Positions 18,331-27,592 of a stretch of 64,000 nt of DNA are shown here, in pieces. The notes below the pieces were generated by a model. The model searched no databases, was not told where the DNA came from, and saw nothing but the letters and a program-made list of their open reading frames with translations. The translations under genes were made by a program, and so were the position numbers. Positions within the stretch are counted from its first letter, which is position 1, and each line of letters begins with the position of its first letter. Source of the DNA: Shewanella putrefaciens (GTDB taxonomy: Bacteria > Pseudomonadota > Gammaproteobacteria > Enterobacterales > Shewanellaceae); assembly GCF_016406325.1 (NCBI RefSeq), contig NZ_CP066370.1, positions 2,170,001-2,234,000 on the forward strand. The letters are read 5' to 3'.

Positions 18331-19599
18331 ATGCGCGCCATTAACTTATGTTCTTTTTATGGCTATTTCATGTCTGGCAAAGCTCAACACTCTTTCGTGT
18401 CAAACTCAGTATCTCCTTCTGTAAGCCTGATATTTATGCTGGTATTTATGGTGGCTTGTGGCCAAATGGCACAAACCATTTTTGTGCCCGCATTGCCGCA
18501 AATTGCCCTCAGCTTAAATGTAGATGCCAGTCAATTACAGGCTGTGATGGCCTGTTACCTTATTGCATATGGATTATTCCAATTTGTATATGGACCTTTG
18601 TCTGACCGTATTGGGCGTAAAACACCTTTACTCATCGGTATTGGTATTTTTATCTTAGGGGCATTTATGGCCGCACGGGCTCAACATTTCAATCAACTTA
18701 TCTTTGCGAGCTTAATCCAAGGTTTAGGAACCGCAAGTGCAGGCGCCTTATGTCGTAGTATTCCTCGGGATCACTATTTTGGTGACAATTTAGTAAAATT
18801 TAACAGTTATGTCTCTATGGCCGTGGTCTTTCTCCCACTTATAGCCCCCTTTTTAGGTAGCATAATGACCGCCTATTTTGGATGGCAAGCTGTCTATTGG
18901 GTACTAGCAGGATTTGGCGTATTTGTGTGGTTACTATTATTAGTCGGGTTTAAAGAGTCCCTCCCGTCGTATAAACGTGAGCATAACCCCATCATCGCGT
19001 CCTATCGACATGTACTACGGCATAGAGGATTTAGAGCCTATCTGTCTTCATTAATTGCCACATTCGCAGGTATTGCTGCTTTTGAAGCAATTGCAGGTGT
19101 ACTCTACGGTCAATATTTAGGGCTTCCCCCTTTTATTGTGAGTTGTTACTTTGTGGCTCCTATTCCTGGTTACTTGTTAGGAGCCTTGATTGCTGGCAAG
19201 CAAACTAAAACACAACGTACTGTTTATCAAGGGGTTGCACTATTAGGGACTGGGGCTTTATTTATGCTTATCCCTGGGATATTCTTGCTCGTCAGCACAT
19301 GGAGTTTACTTGTAGGTTCTGTATTATTTTTTAGTGGTGCAGGTATGCTCTTTCCTACTCTCACCTCTGCGGCACTGGAACCGTTTCCGCGTCAAGCGGG
19401 TATTGCGGGGGCATTACTTGGTGGGTTACAGAATTTTGGTGCAGGTCTTGCGGCTCTTAGCATGTCAGTCATGCCCATGGGAGGACAATTAAGTATTGGA
19501 TTACTGAGTACTATGATGGTTATCCTTGTGATAGCATCACTTCATTATGCTAAAGACCAAAATGATACCCATCAAAATCTAATGCTACAAAATCAGTAA
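18331..19599 (+). CDS. emrD: EmrD-like MFS drug efflux transporter (Bcr/CflA type)
   Basis: Proton-coupled exporter with twelve membrane segments in the inner membrane. The 422 residues align by eye with E. coli EmrD: VACGQMAQTIFVPALPQI, the motif A region YGPLSDRIGRKTP, FAGIAAFEAIAGVLYGQ and the late SGAGMLFPTLTSAALEPFP. The start is uncertain: the ATG at 18331 adds about 13 residues before MSGKAQHSF (ATG at 18370), and neither has a strong ribosome site. Substrates are likely hydrophobic toxic compounds, by family. Confidence 0.85.
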   Translation: MRAINLCSFYGYFMSGKAQHSFVSNSVSPSVSLIFMLVFMVACGQMAQTIFVPALPQIALSLNVDASQLQAVMACYLIAYGLFQFVYGPLSDRIGRKTPLLIGIGIFILGAFMAARAQHFNQLIFASLIQGLGTASAGALCRSIPRDHYFGDNLVKFNSYVSMAVVFLPLIAPFLGSIMTAYFGWQAVYWVLAGFGVFVWLLLLVGFKESLPSYKREHNPIIASYRHVLRHRGFRAYLSSLIATFAGIAAFEAIAGVLYGQYLGLPPFIVSCYFVAPIPGYLLGALIAGKQTKTQRTVYQGVALLGTGALFMLIPGIFLLVSTWSLLVGSVLFFSGAGMLFPTLTSAALEPFPRQAGIAGALLGGLQNFGAGLAALSMSVMPMGGQLSIGLLSTMMVILVIASLHYAKDQNDTHQNLMLQNQ

Positions 19600-19610
19600 G
19601 TTAGAAACTA

Positions 19611-19640
19611 AAAAGCCCACTATATGATGTGGGCTTTTCC
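19611..19640. terminator. Bidirectional terminator between emrD and pssA
   Basis: Perfect ten-base stem AAAAGCCCAC / GTGGGCTTTT with an eight-base loop, lying between convergent genes. Confidence 0.9.
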
Positions 19641-19655
19641 TTTAATCGTCTAAGG

Positions 19656-20969
19656 CTACAGAATACGTCTTAACAGAAAGTCGGCTTTTAATCGTCGAAT
19701 ACGATTCATGATCTTCTTCACTGGCGCTGGATAGCTTTGCAGTGTATCGACTTGACTATAATGATATAACCGCTCTGTATGCTCAAGAATATGGGTCTGT
19801 TCAGCTTCAAACTGATTTTTCCAACAAGCGGTTTCATCATGGATCAAAAGACCATTTTCAAGATCTAATGCCCAAGCTCTTGGATTAAGATTGGAACCAG
19901 TGATCAAGTGCTTACAACCATCAGCACTGATCCCTTTTAGATGGTAACTATTGATACCGTGTTTCCACAAATGGATATTCAACTGCCCATTATCAATCGC
20001 CCACTGTTGACGTTTGGCAAACTTACGCAAAGATTGCTCATACATATAGGGCAAGGCACCTATGGTCGAGAAATCCTGCTCTGGTGGAATATAAAAGTCA
20101 TTAGCAGTCTTATCACCTACTACGATATCAACACGTTTGCCTTTTCTTAAATGCTTCGCCAAGGCTCGCACTAATATGTATGGCGGGTTGAAGTAAGGCG
20201 TGCAAATAAACAAAGCATCCTTCGACTCCTCAACCAAAGCCACTACCACTTTATTGAGGAGATTTTTTTTACGACCTAACCCCAATAAGGGCGTAATCCG
20301 ATTACCCGTATTGGTACTGTTAAATTGATATTCGGCTTCGGACAATCGCAGTTTAAAACTACGGATATCATTTTTATGTGGTAGGACTTCTTGAGCCGCA
20401 TCTTGAGCGAGTGACGATACCGCAGGATCGGCAATAATATAACGCTGGATCATCGACCGCATACTACGTGCTAATTCTACAGACTCAATCACATGGTAAC
20501 GATCAAAGCGATACTTATCATTCTGTTGCAGATAGATATTATTTAGACTTGCCCCACTATAAATGACTGCATCATCAATAATAAAGCCCTTAAGATGAAG
20601 TACCCCCATAAACTCACGGGATTTGACGGGTACACCTAAAATATCGATAGGATATTCGGCCGCAGCCATAACTTTACGGTACATCAAATAGTTACCGCTA
20701 TCACCTTTATGGCCAATCAAGCCGCGTCTGGCACGGTGAAAGTCAACGAGGATCTTGATATCTAATGCTGGATTATTGGCCTTTGCGGACATCAAAGCTT
20801 GTAAAATCTCACGGCCCGCTTCGTCATCTTCTAAATACAACGCAGCAATATAAATACTGTGTTTCGCGCCTTCAATACGATTGAGTAATTCTGCCTTAAA
20901 TCGGCATGGCGTAAGCAACCACGTTAAAGCCTCGGGTTGAACGGCTATACCACCAAGCTTATCTAGCAA
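19656..20969 (-). CDS. pssA: CDP-diacylglycerol--serine O-phosphatidyltransferase
   Basis: Makes phosphatidylserine, the precursor of phosphatidylethanolamine, at the inner membrane surface. The 437 residues belong to the phospholipase D superfamily, with two HxK motifs: H125-L-K127 followed by GFIIDD, and H343-L-K345 followed by GISADG. The latter sits before LITGSNLNPRAW, typical of the PssA type. Close in length to E. coli PssA (451). It follows the DUF1904 gene after 11 bases, so the two are likely co-transcribed. Confidence 0.92.
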   Translation of the reverse strand: MLDKLGGIAVQPEALTWLLTPCRFKAELLNRIEGAKHSIYIAALYLEDDEAGREILQALMSAKANNPALDIKILVDFHRARRGLIGHKGDSGNYLMYRKVMAAAEYPIDILGVPVKSREFMGVLHLKGFIIDDAVIYSGASLNNIYLQQNDKYRFDRYHVIESVELARSMRSMIQRYIIADPAVSSLAQDAAQEVLPHKNDIRSFKLRLSEAEYQFNSTNTGNRITPLLGLGRKKNLLNKVVVALVEESKDALFICTPYFNPPYILVRALAKHLRKGKRVDIVVGDKTANDFYIPPEQDFSTIGALPYMYEQSLRKFAKRQQWAIDNGQLNIHLWKHGINSYHLKGISADGCKHLITGSNLNPRAWALDLENGLLIHDETACWKNQFEAEQTHILEHTERLYHYSQVDTLQSYPAPVKKIMNRIRRLKADFLLRRIL

Positions 20970-20980
20970 GGTATCCTCCT

Positions 20981-21313
20981 TTAAACATGCTGACCACCCT
21001 GATAGGAAGCACTAGGGTTCAGTGACAAAAACATCACAGCAATATGTGTTAATTCTGGATAGGCTTCGGTCACTGTCAGCCTGATCATTTGTTCTACTTT
21101 AAGATGAATATCAGGATCTTTAGGAAACCAAAGTAACTCCACTTGGACAAAGCGTTGATCAATCTTACCGTTTCGATAACTGATACTTGGGATCCAATCT
21201 AATGTGAAACTCTCTGCATTACCTTTACATATAGCCGCCAAAGACTGCAGTAATGCTTGGCTAAACTCTGCAACGACTGCCTGTGGTAAGCCGCGCATAC
21301 TAATATGAGGCAT
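20981..21313 (-). CDS. DUF1904 family protein
   Basis: A 110-residue protein starting MPHISMRGLPQAVVAEFSQ. The MPH/MPI N-terminus after cleavage and the alternating beta-alpha pattern fit DUF1904, a tautomerase-like fold of unknown function. It lies 11 bases upstream of pssA in the same direction. No catalytic role can be read from the sequence. Confidence 0.75.
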   Translation of the reverse strand: MPHISMRGLPQAVVAEFSQALLQSLAAICKGNAESFTLDWIPSISYRNGKIDQRFVQVELLWFPKDPDIHLKVEQMIRLTVTEAYPELTHIAVMFLSLNPSASYQGGQHV

Positions 21314-21612
21314 GGTTTAGTTTTTTACCTGAGAACCTAAAATCACAAGGGGTAGAAATTACCGACTTCACTGCGTCTCGGCAAGGCTTTTCTCCCAAAA
21401 GCACGCTTAAAACCAATTGTTTTGCTGGTAATTTGACCTGAAACGCGCTGATGCTGATGATAAACCTCATTTAGAACCCATATTGTCTAAAACGATATTA
21501 GAATGAGAAACGGCGTCCAAATCACAAAAAAATCGCCAACTGGATTTTCGTGTCCCCGAAAGCATGGTTTTAGCGTAAACTAAAACCTCTTTGCACTAAG
21601 TAAATAAAGACT
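21314..21612. other. Intergenic region between DUF1904 and small membrane gene
   Basis: About 300 bases separating divergent genes. It holds a perfect hairpin GGTTTTAG / CTAAAACC (21566-21587, loop CGTAAA) without a T tract, 25 bases before the small membrane-protein start. A 56-codon minus-strand frame is present but has no ribosome site. Confidence 0.4.
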
Positions 21613-21789
21613 ATGAACAAAAAAATTTTGCTAACCCTTGCGCTGACATTACTCTTCGCTTGGGGAATTTTCCATTTTAAGACTCAACTTGGATTATTAA
21701 TCCTGCCATTATTTATTGGATTAGTGCTTTTTGTCACCTTAAGGCTTTATCGTCTAATGGAGAAAGATGATGGCAGTAATGAACGCTAA
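21613..21789 (+). CDS. Small membrane protein, 58 residues
   Basis: The ATG at 21613 opens 58 codons ending TAA at 21789: a basic start (MNKKILL), two hydrophobic segments (about 5-20 and 26-44) and a charged tail (RLMEKDDGSNER). This inside-positive, two-helix profile is that of a real small membrane protein. It lies 25 bases before the dacB ATG in the same direction, so the two are likely co-transcribed. The ribosome site is weak. Family not recognised. Confidence 0.65.
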   Translation: MNKKILLTLALTLLFAWGIFHFKTQLGLLILPLFIGLVLFVTLRLYRLMEKDDGSNER

Positions 21790-21814
21790 CCGAGCAACAT
21801 GATTGAGTATTAAC

Positions 21815-23329
21815 ATGGATATGTTATCTAAAACAACGTGTTACATAGGGTTAATATTGAGTTTTTTCTCAATAAGCACTAAGGCTACACAAGCAAATAT
21901 CCCCAGCATTGAGCTTAGAACTACAACACTCAGCCAAAGTATCGCCGATATTAACCCACGACATTCACAAACCGCATTATTAGCATTGGATTTAGCGAAC
22001 AATCAGATTCTCTATAGTCAACAGGCGGATACCCTGTTGGTTCCTGCCAGCACACAAAAAATTCTCACAGCAGTCACCGCCATGGCAGAACTTGGGACTG
22101 AGTTTCGTTATGTCACTGAATTATGGACCGATGCACCACTCCGTAATGGCCACATTGCAGGGAGTGTTTATTTACGTTTTAGTGGTGATCCAACCCTGAC
22201 ACAATTGGATTTAAAAGCCCTCTTTGCCAGTTTAGTGAAACAAGGCATTAATGGCATTGATGGTCATTTGTATCTTATTGGGGATAAACAAGAACAATTG
22301 CAAGCACCGGGTTGGGTTTGGGATGATTTAGGCATCTGCTATGCAGCCCCTGTGTCGAGCTACATCATCAACCAAAATTGTGTTTTCGGTCAGTTCATCC
22401 CAAGCAATGAAAAAGAGCCCTCAAAGGTTGTGTTACGCGCCACCAGTTATGGGGTAAAGGTCAATAGTGACGCCGTATTCGATCGACAAGCCAATCGCGA
22501 TTTCTGTCAGCTTGATCTCGTCCGTTTAGGGCAAAACAACTACCACTTACGAGGATGTTATCCAGGATCTGAAGCCATACCTCTCGCAATTGCAGTAACT
22601 GATCCAGCTCAGTTTGCGCAAGACACCCTAACAGCCATACTCAAAGCCGAAACACCACTTTCGGGTAAAGTACGCATAGGCAATAGCATCCCTAAAAAAG
22701 CCAAACTGATTGCGAGCCATAGCTCACAGCCATTACCTGAACTACTCAAAACAATGTTACTTAAATCGGATAACTTAATTGCTGATAGCTTGTTCAAGCA
22801 AATAGGAAAGAGCTATTACCGTACACAGGGAAGTTTCACCCATGGTGCGGCTGCAATGCGCCGTATTCTCACCGATTTAGGGATTGATTTAACGAATGCA
22901 AGTATTGTCGATGGTTCTGGACTTTCACGATATAACCTATTGAGTGTTAATCAGTTAGCATCAGTATTGAAGTTAATTTATGAAGATGATCGCTTTAGAG
23001 AATTAATGAACAGTCTGCCCCAATCTGGGGTCAGTGGTACACTAAAATACCGAACAGGTTTCACTAAACCACCATTGAAAAACCTGATTTTTGCCAAAAC
23101 AGGCTCGATGCAAGGTATCGCAAACCTAGCAGGATTTATGCGATTACCACAGCATAAGGATATATTGTTTGTTGTACTCGAAAATGGCATCAGCCCAGCG
23201 CTTAAAAAGCAAAATAAGCCCCCTTTTAGCGCAGACTTTTTAACTCAATTGATGACAAAGCTAGAAGTCAAAGCATCTCTAACGGAGACTGATACGATTC
23301 AAGCTCATTCCAAGATTACCCCTGAGTAA
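21815..23329 (+). CDS. dacB: D-alanyl-D-alanine carboxypeptidase/endopeptidase (PBP4)
   Basis: Periplasmic peptidase family S13 enzyme that trims or cuts peptidoglycan cross-links. The motifs are present: S-T-Q-K near residue 79 (serine nucleophile), S-D-N near residue 314 (LLKSDNLIADSLF) and K-T-G-S near residue 430 (FAKTGSMQGIANLAGF). The long insert between the first two motifs is typical of class C PBPs. A signal peptide covers about 1-25. I chose the ATG at 21815; an upstream TTG (21803) and a downstream ATG (21821) are alternatives. A strong palindromic terminator follows. Confidence 0.9.
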   Translation: MDMLSKTTCYIGLILSFFSISTKATQANIPSIELRTTTLSQSIADINPRHSQTALLALDLANNQILYSQQADTLLVPASTQKILTAVTAMAELGTEFRYVTELWTDAPLRNGHIAGSVYLRFSGDPTLTQLDLKALFASLVKQGINGIDGHLYLIGDKQEQLQAPGWVWDDLGICYAAPVSSYIINQNCVFGQFIPSNEKEPSKVVLRATSYGVKVNSDAVFDRQANRDFCQLDLVRLGQNNYHLRGCYPGSEAIPLAIAVTDPAQFAQDTLTAILKAETPLSGKVRIGNSIPKKAKLIASHSSQPLPELLKTMLLKSDNLIADSLFKQIGKSYYRTQGSFTHGAAAMRRILTDLGIDLTNASIVDGSGLSRYNLLSVNQLASVLKLIYEDDRFRELMNSLPQSGVSGTLKYRTGFTKPPLKNLIFAKTGSMQGIANLAGFMRLPQHKDILFVVLENGISPALKKQNKPPFSADFLTQLMTKLEVKASLTETDTIQAHSKITPE

Positions 23330-23331
23330 TT

Positions 23332-23373
23332 ATTAATTAAAAAGCACTGAATATTCAGTGCTTTTTAATTAAT
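23332..23373. terminator. Perfect 42-base palindrome, bidirectional terminator
   Basis: Bases 23332-23352 are the exact reverse complement of 23353-23373 (core AAAAAGCACTGAAT / ATTCAGTGCTTTTT). Runs of A then T give a U tract in both directions. It lies between convergent dacB and the acyl-CoA dehydrogenase gene. Confidence 0.9.
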
Positions 23374-23393
23374 AAGCGTAAGTATAATTAGCG

Positions 23394-25151
23394 CTAAAAG
23401 AAATCCGCAGGCATTACCATTGTGCTGGTATCACCTGCACGAACCTGTGCTAAATGATAATCTGCTTTCGGCAATAACTTATCAAAATAGAATTTAGCCA
23501 GATAGGTTTTCTGCTGTGCAAAAGCAGTATCTTCATGGTTAGCAACTTTATCGACCATTGCTAACCAATAAAAACCATAGAGTGTATAACCAAAGGCATC
23601 TAAAAAGTCGACAGCACTCGCGTTGATCAGGGCTGGCTGGGCCACTTTTTGTCCATTAATGGTTTCGGCAACAATGGCAAGCGCATCTAAACGAGCACAC
23701 ACGGCAGCCACTTTCACAGCATCTACATGGGAAAATGCGCGCATTTGTGCTTTGAGATCGGCGACAAACTCATTTAACGCGGCTAAGTTGTCTCCAGTCA
23801 CTTTACGACCAAGAAAGTCAATCGCTTGAATACCGTTGGTGCCTTCATAAATCTGTGCAATACGAGTATCTCGTACTAATTGTTCAATACCTGTCTCACG
23901 AATATAACCATGACCACCAAAGACTTGCTGCGCCATGATCGTTGCATCTAAACCGCGATCGGTTAAAAATGCCTTAGCCACTGGGGTTAATAGACCAACA
24001 TAGCGAGCCGCTTTGGCCTTCACTTCATCTTGGCCATATTTGGCTAAATCCAATTGTTGTCCAGTAAACACAGACAAAGCGCGACCCGCTTCAGTCATCG
24101 CACGAATAGTCAACAACATACGACGCACATCACCGTGAACAATGATAGGATCAGATTCACTTCCAGTGGGTGAGCCGCCAGCGGCGATGCCTTGATGACG
24201 TTCTTTCGCATAATCGGCCGCCATTTGATAAGCTGCTTGTGCGCTGCCTAAGCCTTGGATACCGATAGCTAAACGCTCGTAGTTCATCATAGTGAACATG
24301 CATACTAAGCCGCGATTAGGCTCGCCAATCAAGAAACCTTGAGCATTATCATAGTTCATCACACAGGTTGCTGAACCTTTTAGCCCCATTTTGTGCTCAA
24401 TTGAACCGACACTCACCCCATTTGTACTGCCTAAACTACCGTCAGTATTCACTGAAATTTTAGGCACAAGAAAAAGTGAAATACCTTTACTTTCGGGCAG
24501 CTTTGCTAGCACTAAGTGGATAACGTTTTCGGTTAAATCATGGTCGCCACCCGTGATAAAAATCTTGCTGCCAGTAATAGCATAACTGCCATCATCCAAT
24601 GGCACTGCACGAGTACGAATATTACGCAGATCAGAACCCGCCTGCGGCTCAGTCATATCCATAGCACCCGCCCATTCCCCGGAATATAACTTAGGCAAAT
24701 AAGCCTGTTTCAATTCTTCGCTTCCGTGAGCATTGATACATAAAGCCGCCCCCGCAGTTAACGAGCCATAAAGCGTAAACGCATTACAGGCACTGTAAGC
24801 CATTTCGTCAACTAAGATCCCCAACATTTTCGGCATGCCCATGCCACCAAATTCAGGATCGCCACACAAACCAATCCAACCGCCCTGGGAATACTGCTCA
24901 TAAACGGATTTATAGCCATCAGGGGTAATCACTTGATTGTCTTGATGCAACACGCCCTGCTCATCGCCCGTCCGATTAAGCGGATGGATTAACTGACTGC
25001 TGATCTTAGCGGCTTCTTCAAGGATGGCATTAGCAGTGCCAATATCGACCATTTCAGCAATCTCAGGCAATTGTGCCCAAGTGTTTGGGGCATCAAATAC
25101 CTGTTCCAGTAGGAAACGCATATCCGTCAACGGGGCTTGGTAAGGATTCAT
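23394..25151 (-). CDS. Acyl-CoA dehydrogenase, large DmdC/AidB-like type
   Basis: FAD-dependent acyl-CoA dehydrogenase of about 585 residues, with extra N- and C-terminal domains as in the DmdC-like subgroup. Motifs: MTEPQAGSDLRNIRTRA and GSKIFITGGDHD in the middle domain, YERLAIGIQGLGSAQAAYQ, and QVFGGHGYIRETG followed by IYEGTNGIQAIDFLGRK, where the Glu of YEGTNG is the catalytic base. Members act on medium/long-chain acyl-CoAs or 3-methylmercaptopropionyl-CoA; the sequence alone does not decide the substrate. It stands alone; a DUF2058 gene lies upstream behind its own terminator. Confidence 0.88.
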   Translation of the reverse strand: MNPYQAPLTDMRFLLEQVFDAPNTWAQLPEIAEMVDIGTANAILEEAAKISSQLIHPLNRTGDEQGVLHQDNQVITPDGYKSVYEQYSQGGWIGLCGDPEFGGMGMPKMLGILVDEMAYSACNAFTLYGSLTAGAALCINAHGSEELKQAYLPKLYSGEWAGAMDMTEPQAGSDLRNIRTRAVPLDDGSYAITGSKIFITGGDHDLTENVIHLVLAKLPESKGISLFLVPKISVNTDGSLGSTNGVSVGSIEHKMGLKGSATCVMNYDNAQGFLIGEPNRGLVCMFTMMNYERLAIGIQGLGSAQAAYQMAADYAKERHQGIAAGGSPTGSESDPIIVHGDVRRMLLTIRAMTEAGRALSVFTGQQLDLAKYGQDEVKAKAARYVGLLTPVAKAFLTDRGLDATIMAQQVFGGHGYIRETGIEQLVRDTRIAQIYEGTNGIQAIDFLGRKVTGDNLAALNEFVADLKAQMRAFSHVDAVKVAAVCARLDALAIVAETINGQKVAQPALINASAVDFLDAFGYTLYGFYWLAMVDKVANHEDTAFAQQKTYLAKFYFDKLLPKADYHLAQVRAGDTSTMVMPADFF

Positions 25152-25274
25152 TGGTAGACTCTTAAACGTAGGATTAAAACAGTTGTTTTAATTTATACCA
25201 GTTCACTACAGAAAACAATCGTGATACCACGACTAAAAGTTGCCACACTATTCTGTATAGGCATAAATTTAACG

Positions 25275-25304
25275 TATAAAAAACCCTTAAGTTTCCTTAA
25301 GGGT
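25275..25304 (-). terminator. Terminator of DUF2058 gene
   Basis: Stem ACCCTTAA / TTAAGGGT with a GTTTCC loop. The A run on the plus side gives a U tract on the minus-strand transcript. Confidence 0.8.
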
Positions 25305-25365
25305 CATTATTCTATCGGGTTACCACCCAGAGTGTCTTCGCGTTAGCTCACGATTAGATGATGAT

Positions 25366-25908
25366 TTACCACATTAAATCATCTGGAATAGCATAATCAG
25401 CATAAGGATCATCTTCAACAACAACCTCTTTAGATTCATCATGCTTCCACAAATAGCCACACCATTGAGGCACGAGCAAGTTAACCCGTTCAGCTAACTT
25501 ATGTGGCACAAGATAACTCTTTTCTTCATATCTAATAATACCCAATTGCCCTTTGAGTAACTCCGCTTGGATCTTTTCATCTATATATAAAGAATAGATT
25601 TTATTATCGAGAGTATAGTTAAATTTCACTTCTGCATAAGCAGGGATTTTAATCGCAGACTTAGTGAACTCAGTGATTAAACCACGCACCTGTCCACGCT
25701 CAGATGCTTCTGCAAAACGCTGTTCATTTAGCGCTCGATCTTTTTCCGCCTGCAGCCGTTTTTGCTCAGCTACTTCTTGCTTTAATGCCGCTGAACCGTC
25801 ATCTACTCGTGCTTTTTTATCACGACGTTTTTGGGTCTTAACGTCTCGAACTTTTTGTTTACTGGCCAGCCCTGCTTTCAGTAGCTGCTCTTGTAATGCG
25901 TTAGCCAT
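25366..25908 (-). CDS. DUF2058 (YaiL-like) protein
   Basis: A 180-residue protein of the YaiL/DUF2058 family, sometimes described as polynucleotide-associated. It has a highly charged helical N-terminal half (MANALQEQLLKAGL, lysine/glutamate-rich coiled coil to about residue 70), then a compact domain with IKIPAYAEVKFNYTLDNKIY and YEEKSYLVPHKLAERV. The tail is acidic. Function is not established. Monocistronic. Confidence 0.85.
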   Translation of the reverse strand: MANALQEQLLKAGLASKQKVRDVKTQKRRDKKARVDDGSAALKQEVAEQKRLQAEKDRALNEQRFAEASERGQVRGLITEFTKSAIKIPAYAEVKFNYTLDNKIYSLYIDEKIQAELLKGQLGIIRYEEKSYLVPHKLAERVNLLVPQWCGYLWKHDESKEVVVEDDPYADYAIPDDLMW

Positions 25909-25978
25909 GGATCATTACCTACTTAATCTATATAAAATCAACGTTCTCGATTTTGAATATCTAGAATCTAACACCAAA

Positions 25979-26800
25979 CTACATTTTTGCAGCCCGTTCA
26001 CTCAACTCTGTCATCGCAATACTCGCTCCACCGAGTGACCAACCACCATCAACTGGCAGAACAACGCCTGTGATATAGGAGGCTAATTCAGAGCCTAAAA
26101 ATAAGGCCGCATTAGCAATATCCTGTCCCGTGCCATTACGCTTTAAGGGTACAGATTGAGCAACGCTTTGCTGCAATGCAGCACTCGGTGCAAGACGATT
26201 AAAACCTTCGGTCTCAGCAATCGGACCTGGTACGATAGAGTTTATTCGTAAATCTTCACAACCCCACTCAATCGCTAAGGTTCGCGTTAACATATCCACG
26301 CCAGCTTTTGCTGCACAAACATGTACTTGCATTGGCATTGCAATAAAAGCCTGTGGCGCAGAGATTTGAATAATATTGCCATTAGGACGACGTAGCAAAG
26401 GATAAGCCTGTTTTAGCACTTGAAAACTGCCCAGCAAATCGATGTCCATCACCGACTTAAAGCCATTAGCTGAAAGCTTAGCCGCTGTTGCAGGAAAATT
26501 ACCCGCCGCGCCGCTGACAAGCACATCGATAAAACCAAATTCAGAAGCGATTTTATCAAAACCAATTTCAAGGGCGCTAAGATCGCGCACATCAAAACTC
26601 ACTCCTAAATGAATCCCCTCAGGATTGACTTGCTGTAGCTGCAATACTGCGGTATCGATTTTATCTTGGCTGCGGCTCGCGACGGCCACATTGGCACCAG
26701 CTTGTGCGAACGCAATGGCAATCGCGAGATTTATTCCACTGGTTCCTCCGACAACGACAACATTCTTACCTTGATAGTTAAACATCGTAGCATTAAACAT
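25979..26800 (-). CDS. SDR oxidoreductase, 2,4-dienoyl-CoA reductase-like
   Basis: Short-chain dehydrogenase with NADP-binding GGTSGIN near residue 18 and the GAAGNFP segment. The usual Tyr of YxxxK is absent: the stretch reads QVHVCAAKAGVDMLTRTLAIEWG, which resembles peroxisomal 2,4-dienoyl-CoA reductases (DECR2), where that Tyr is also missing. This suggests reduction of dienoyl-CoA in degradation of unsaturated fatty acids. GGAG lies seven bases before the ATG. 273 residues. The acyl-CoA dehydrogenase gene two genes downstream would fit the same pathway. Confidence 0.8.
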   Translation of the reverse strand: MFNATMFNYQGKNVVVVGGTSGINLAIAIAFAQAGANVAVASRSQDKIDTAVLQLQQVNPEGIHLGVSFDVRDLSALEIGFDKIASEFGFIDVLVSGAAGNFPATAAKLSANGFKSVMDIDLLGSFQVLKQAYPLLRRPNGNIIQISAPQAFIAMPMQVHVCAAKAGVDMLTRTLAIEWGCEDLRINSIVPGPIAETEGFNRLAPSAALQQSVAQSVPLKRNGTGQDIANAALFLGSELASYITGVVLPVDGGWSLGGASIAMTELSERAAKM

Positions 26801-26851
26801 GGGCGTTCTCCGTGAACAGTGAGAATAAACACTCAGGTGTGATTTATTATT

Positions 26852-27547
26852 CTATGCCAATGATTGATAAATCGCTTGCAAGGCCGCTAATGGATCGACG
26901 GCTTTAGTAATGGGGCGGCCAACCACCAAATAATCTGACCCGGCGGCTATCGCCGCAGCCGGTGTCATCACCCGATGTTGGTCGCCAACCTCGCTACCCA
27001 CAGGACGAATGCCTGGTGTAATGAGTTTAAAGTCTTGACCTAATAACGTTTTAAGTGCCTTTGCTTCTTGCGCTGAACAAACAACACCATCAAGACCAGC
27101 CTGTTTCGTCAATTTAGCTAAACGCTGAACATGCTCAAAGGCAGGCACATTGATGCCGATTAATTTAAGATCATCATCACTCATGGAGGTTAATACCGTC
27201 ACAGCAATCAGCATTGGCGCCTTGTCACCGTATGGCAACAACGCTTTTTTTGCCGCTTCCATCATGGCTAAACCACCACTGGCATGCACGTTCGTCATCC
27301 ATACCCCTAAATCAGCGGCAGCGGCCACTGCTTTAGCGACTGTATTTGGAATGTCGTGGAATTTTAAATCTAGGAATAAATCGAAGCCACGATCATGGAT
27401 ATCCTTAACGAGCTGAGGCCCAAATAGGGTAAACATTTCTTTGCCAATTTTAAGGCGGCACATGTTGGGATCGAGTTGATCTATGAGTTGCAACGCGTGG
27501 CTTTTATTATCGTAATCAAGTGCTACGAGGATAGGTTTAGTGGTCAT
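26852..27547 (-). CDS. pyrF: Orotidine-5'-phosphate decarboxylase
   Basis: Last step of UMP synthesis, decarboxylating OMP, with a TIM-barrel fold. The catalytic motif [12 protein letters not shown] carries the Asp-Lys-Asp array. Also seen: LVALDYDN at the N-terminus and LITPGIRP near residue 180. The frame reaches 27571, but GGAG at five bases selects the ATG at 27545-27547 ([12 protein letters not shown]), 231 residues, the family length. It follows lapB by 45 bases at the end of the long minus-strand run, as in E. coli (lapA-lapB-pyrF). Confidence 0.95.
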   Translation of the reverse strand: MTTKPILVALDYDNKSHALQLIDQLDPNMCRLKIGKEMFTLFGPQLVKDIHDRGFDLFLDLKFHDIPNTVAKAVAAAADLGVWMTNVHASGGLAMMEAAKKALLPYGDKAPMLIAVTVLTSMSDDDLKLIGINVPAFEHVQRLAKLTKQAGLDGVVCSAQEAKALKTLLGQDFKLITPGIRPVGSEVGDQHRVMTPAAAIAAGSDYLVVGRPITKAVDPLAALQAIYQSLA

Positions 27548-27592
27548 CATCTCTCCAACGGGGTTACACAAACTGTGTATTTCTCTACTAGA

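Noticed and set aside
21355..21480. 56-codon minus-strand frame upstream of the DUF1904 gene
   Set aside because: No ribosome site and no recognisable composition; it overlaps the DUF1904 promoter region.
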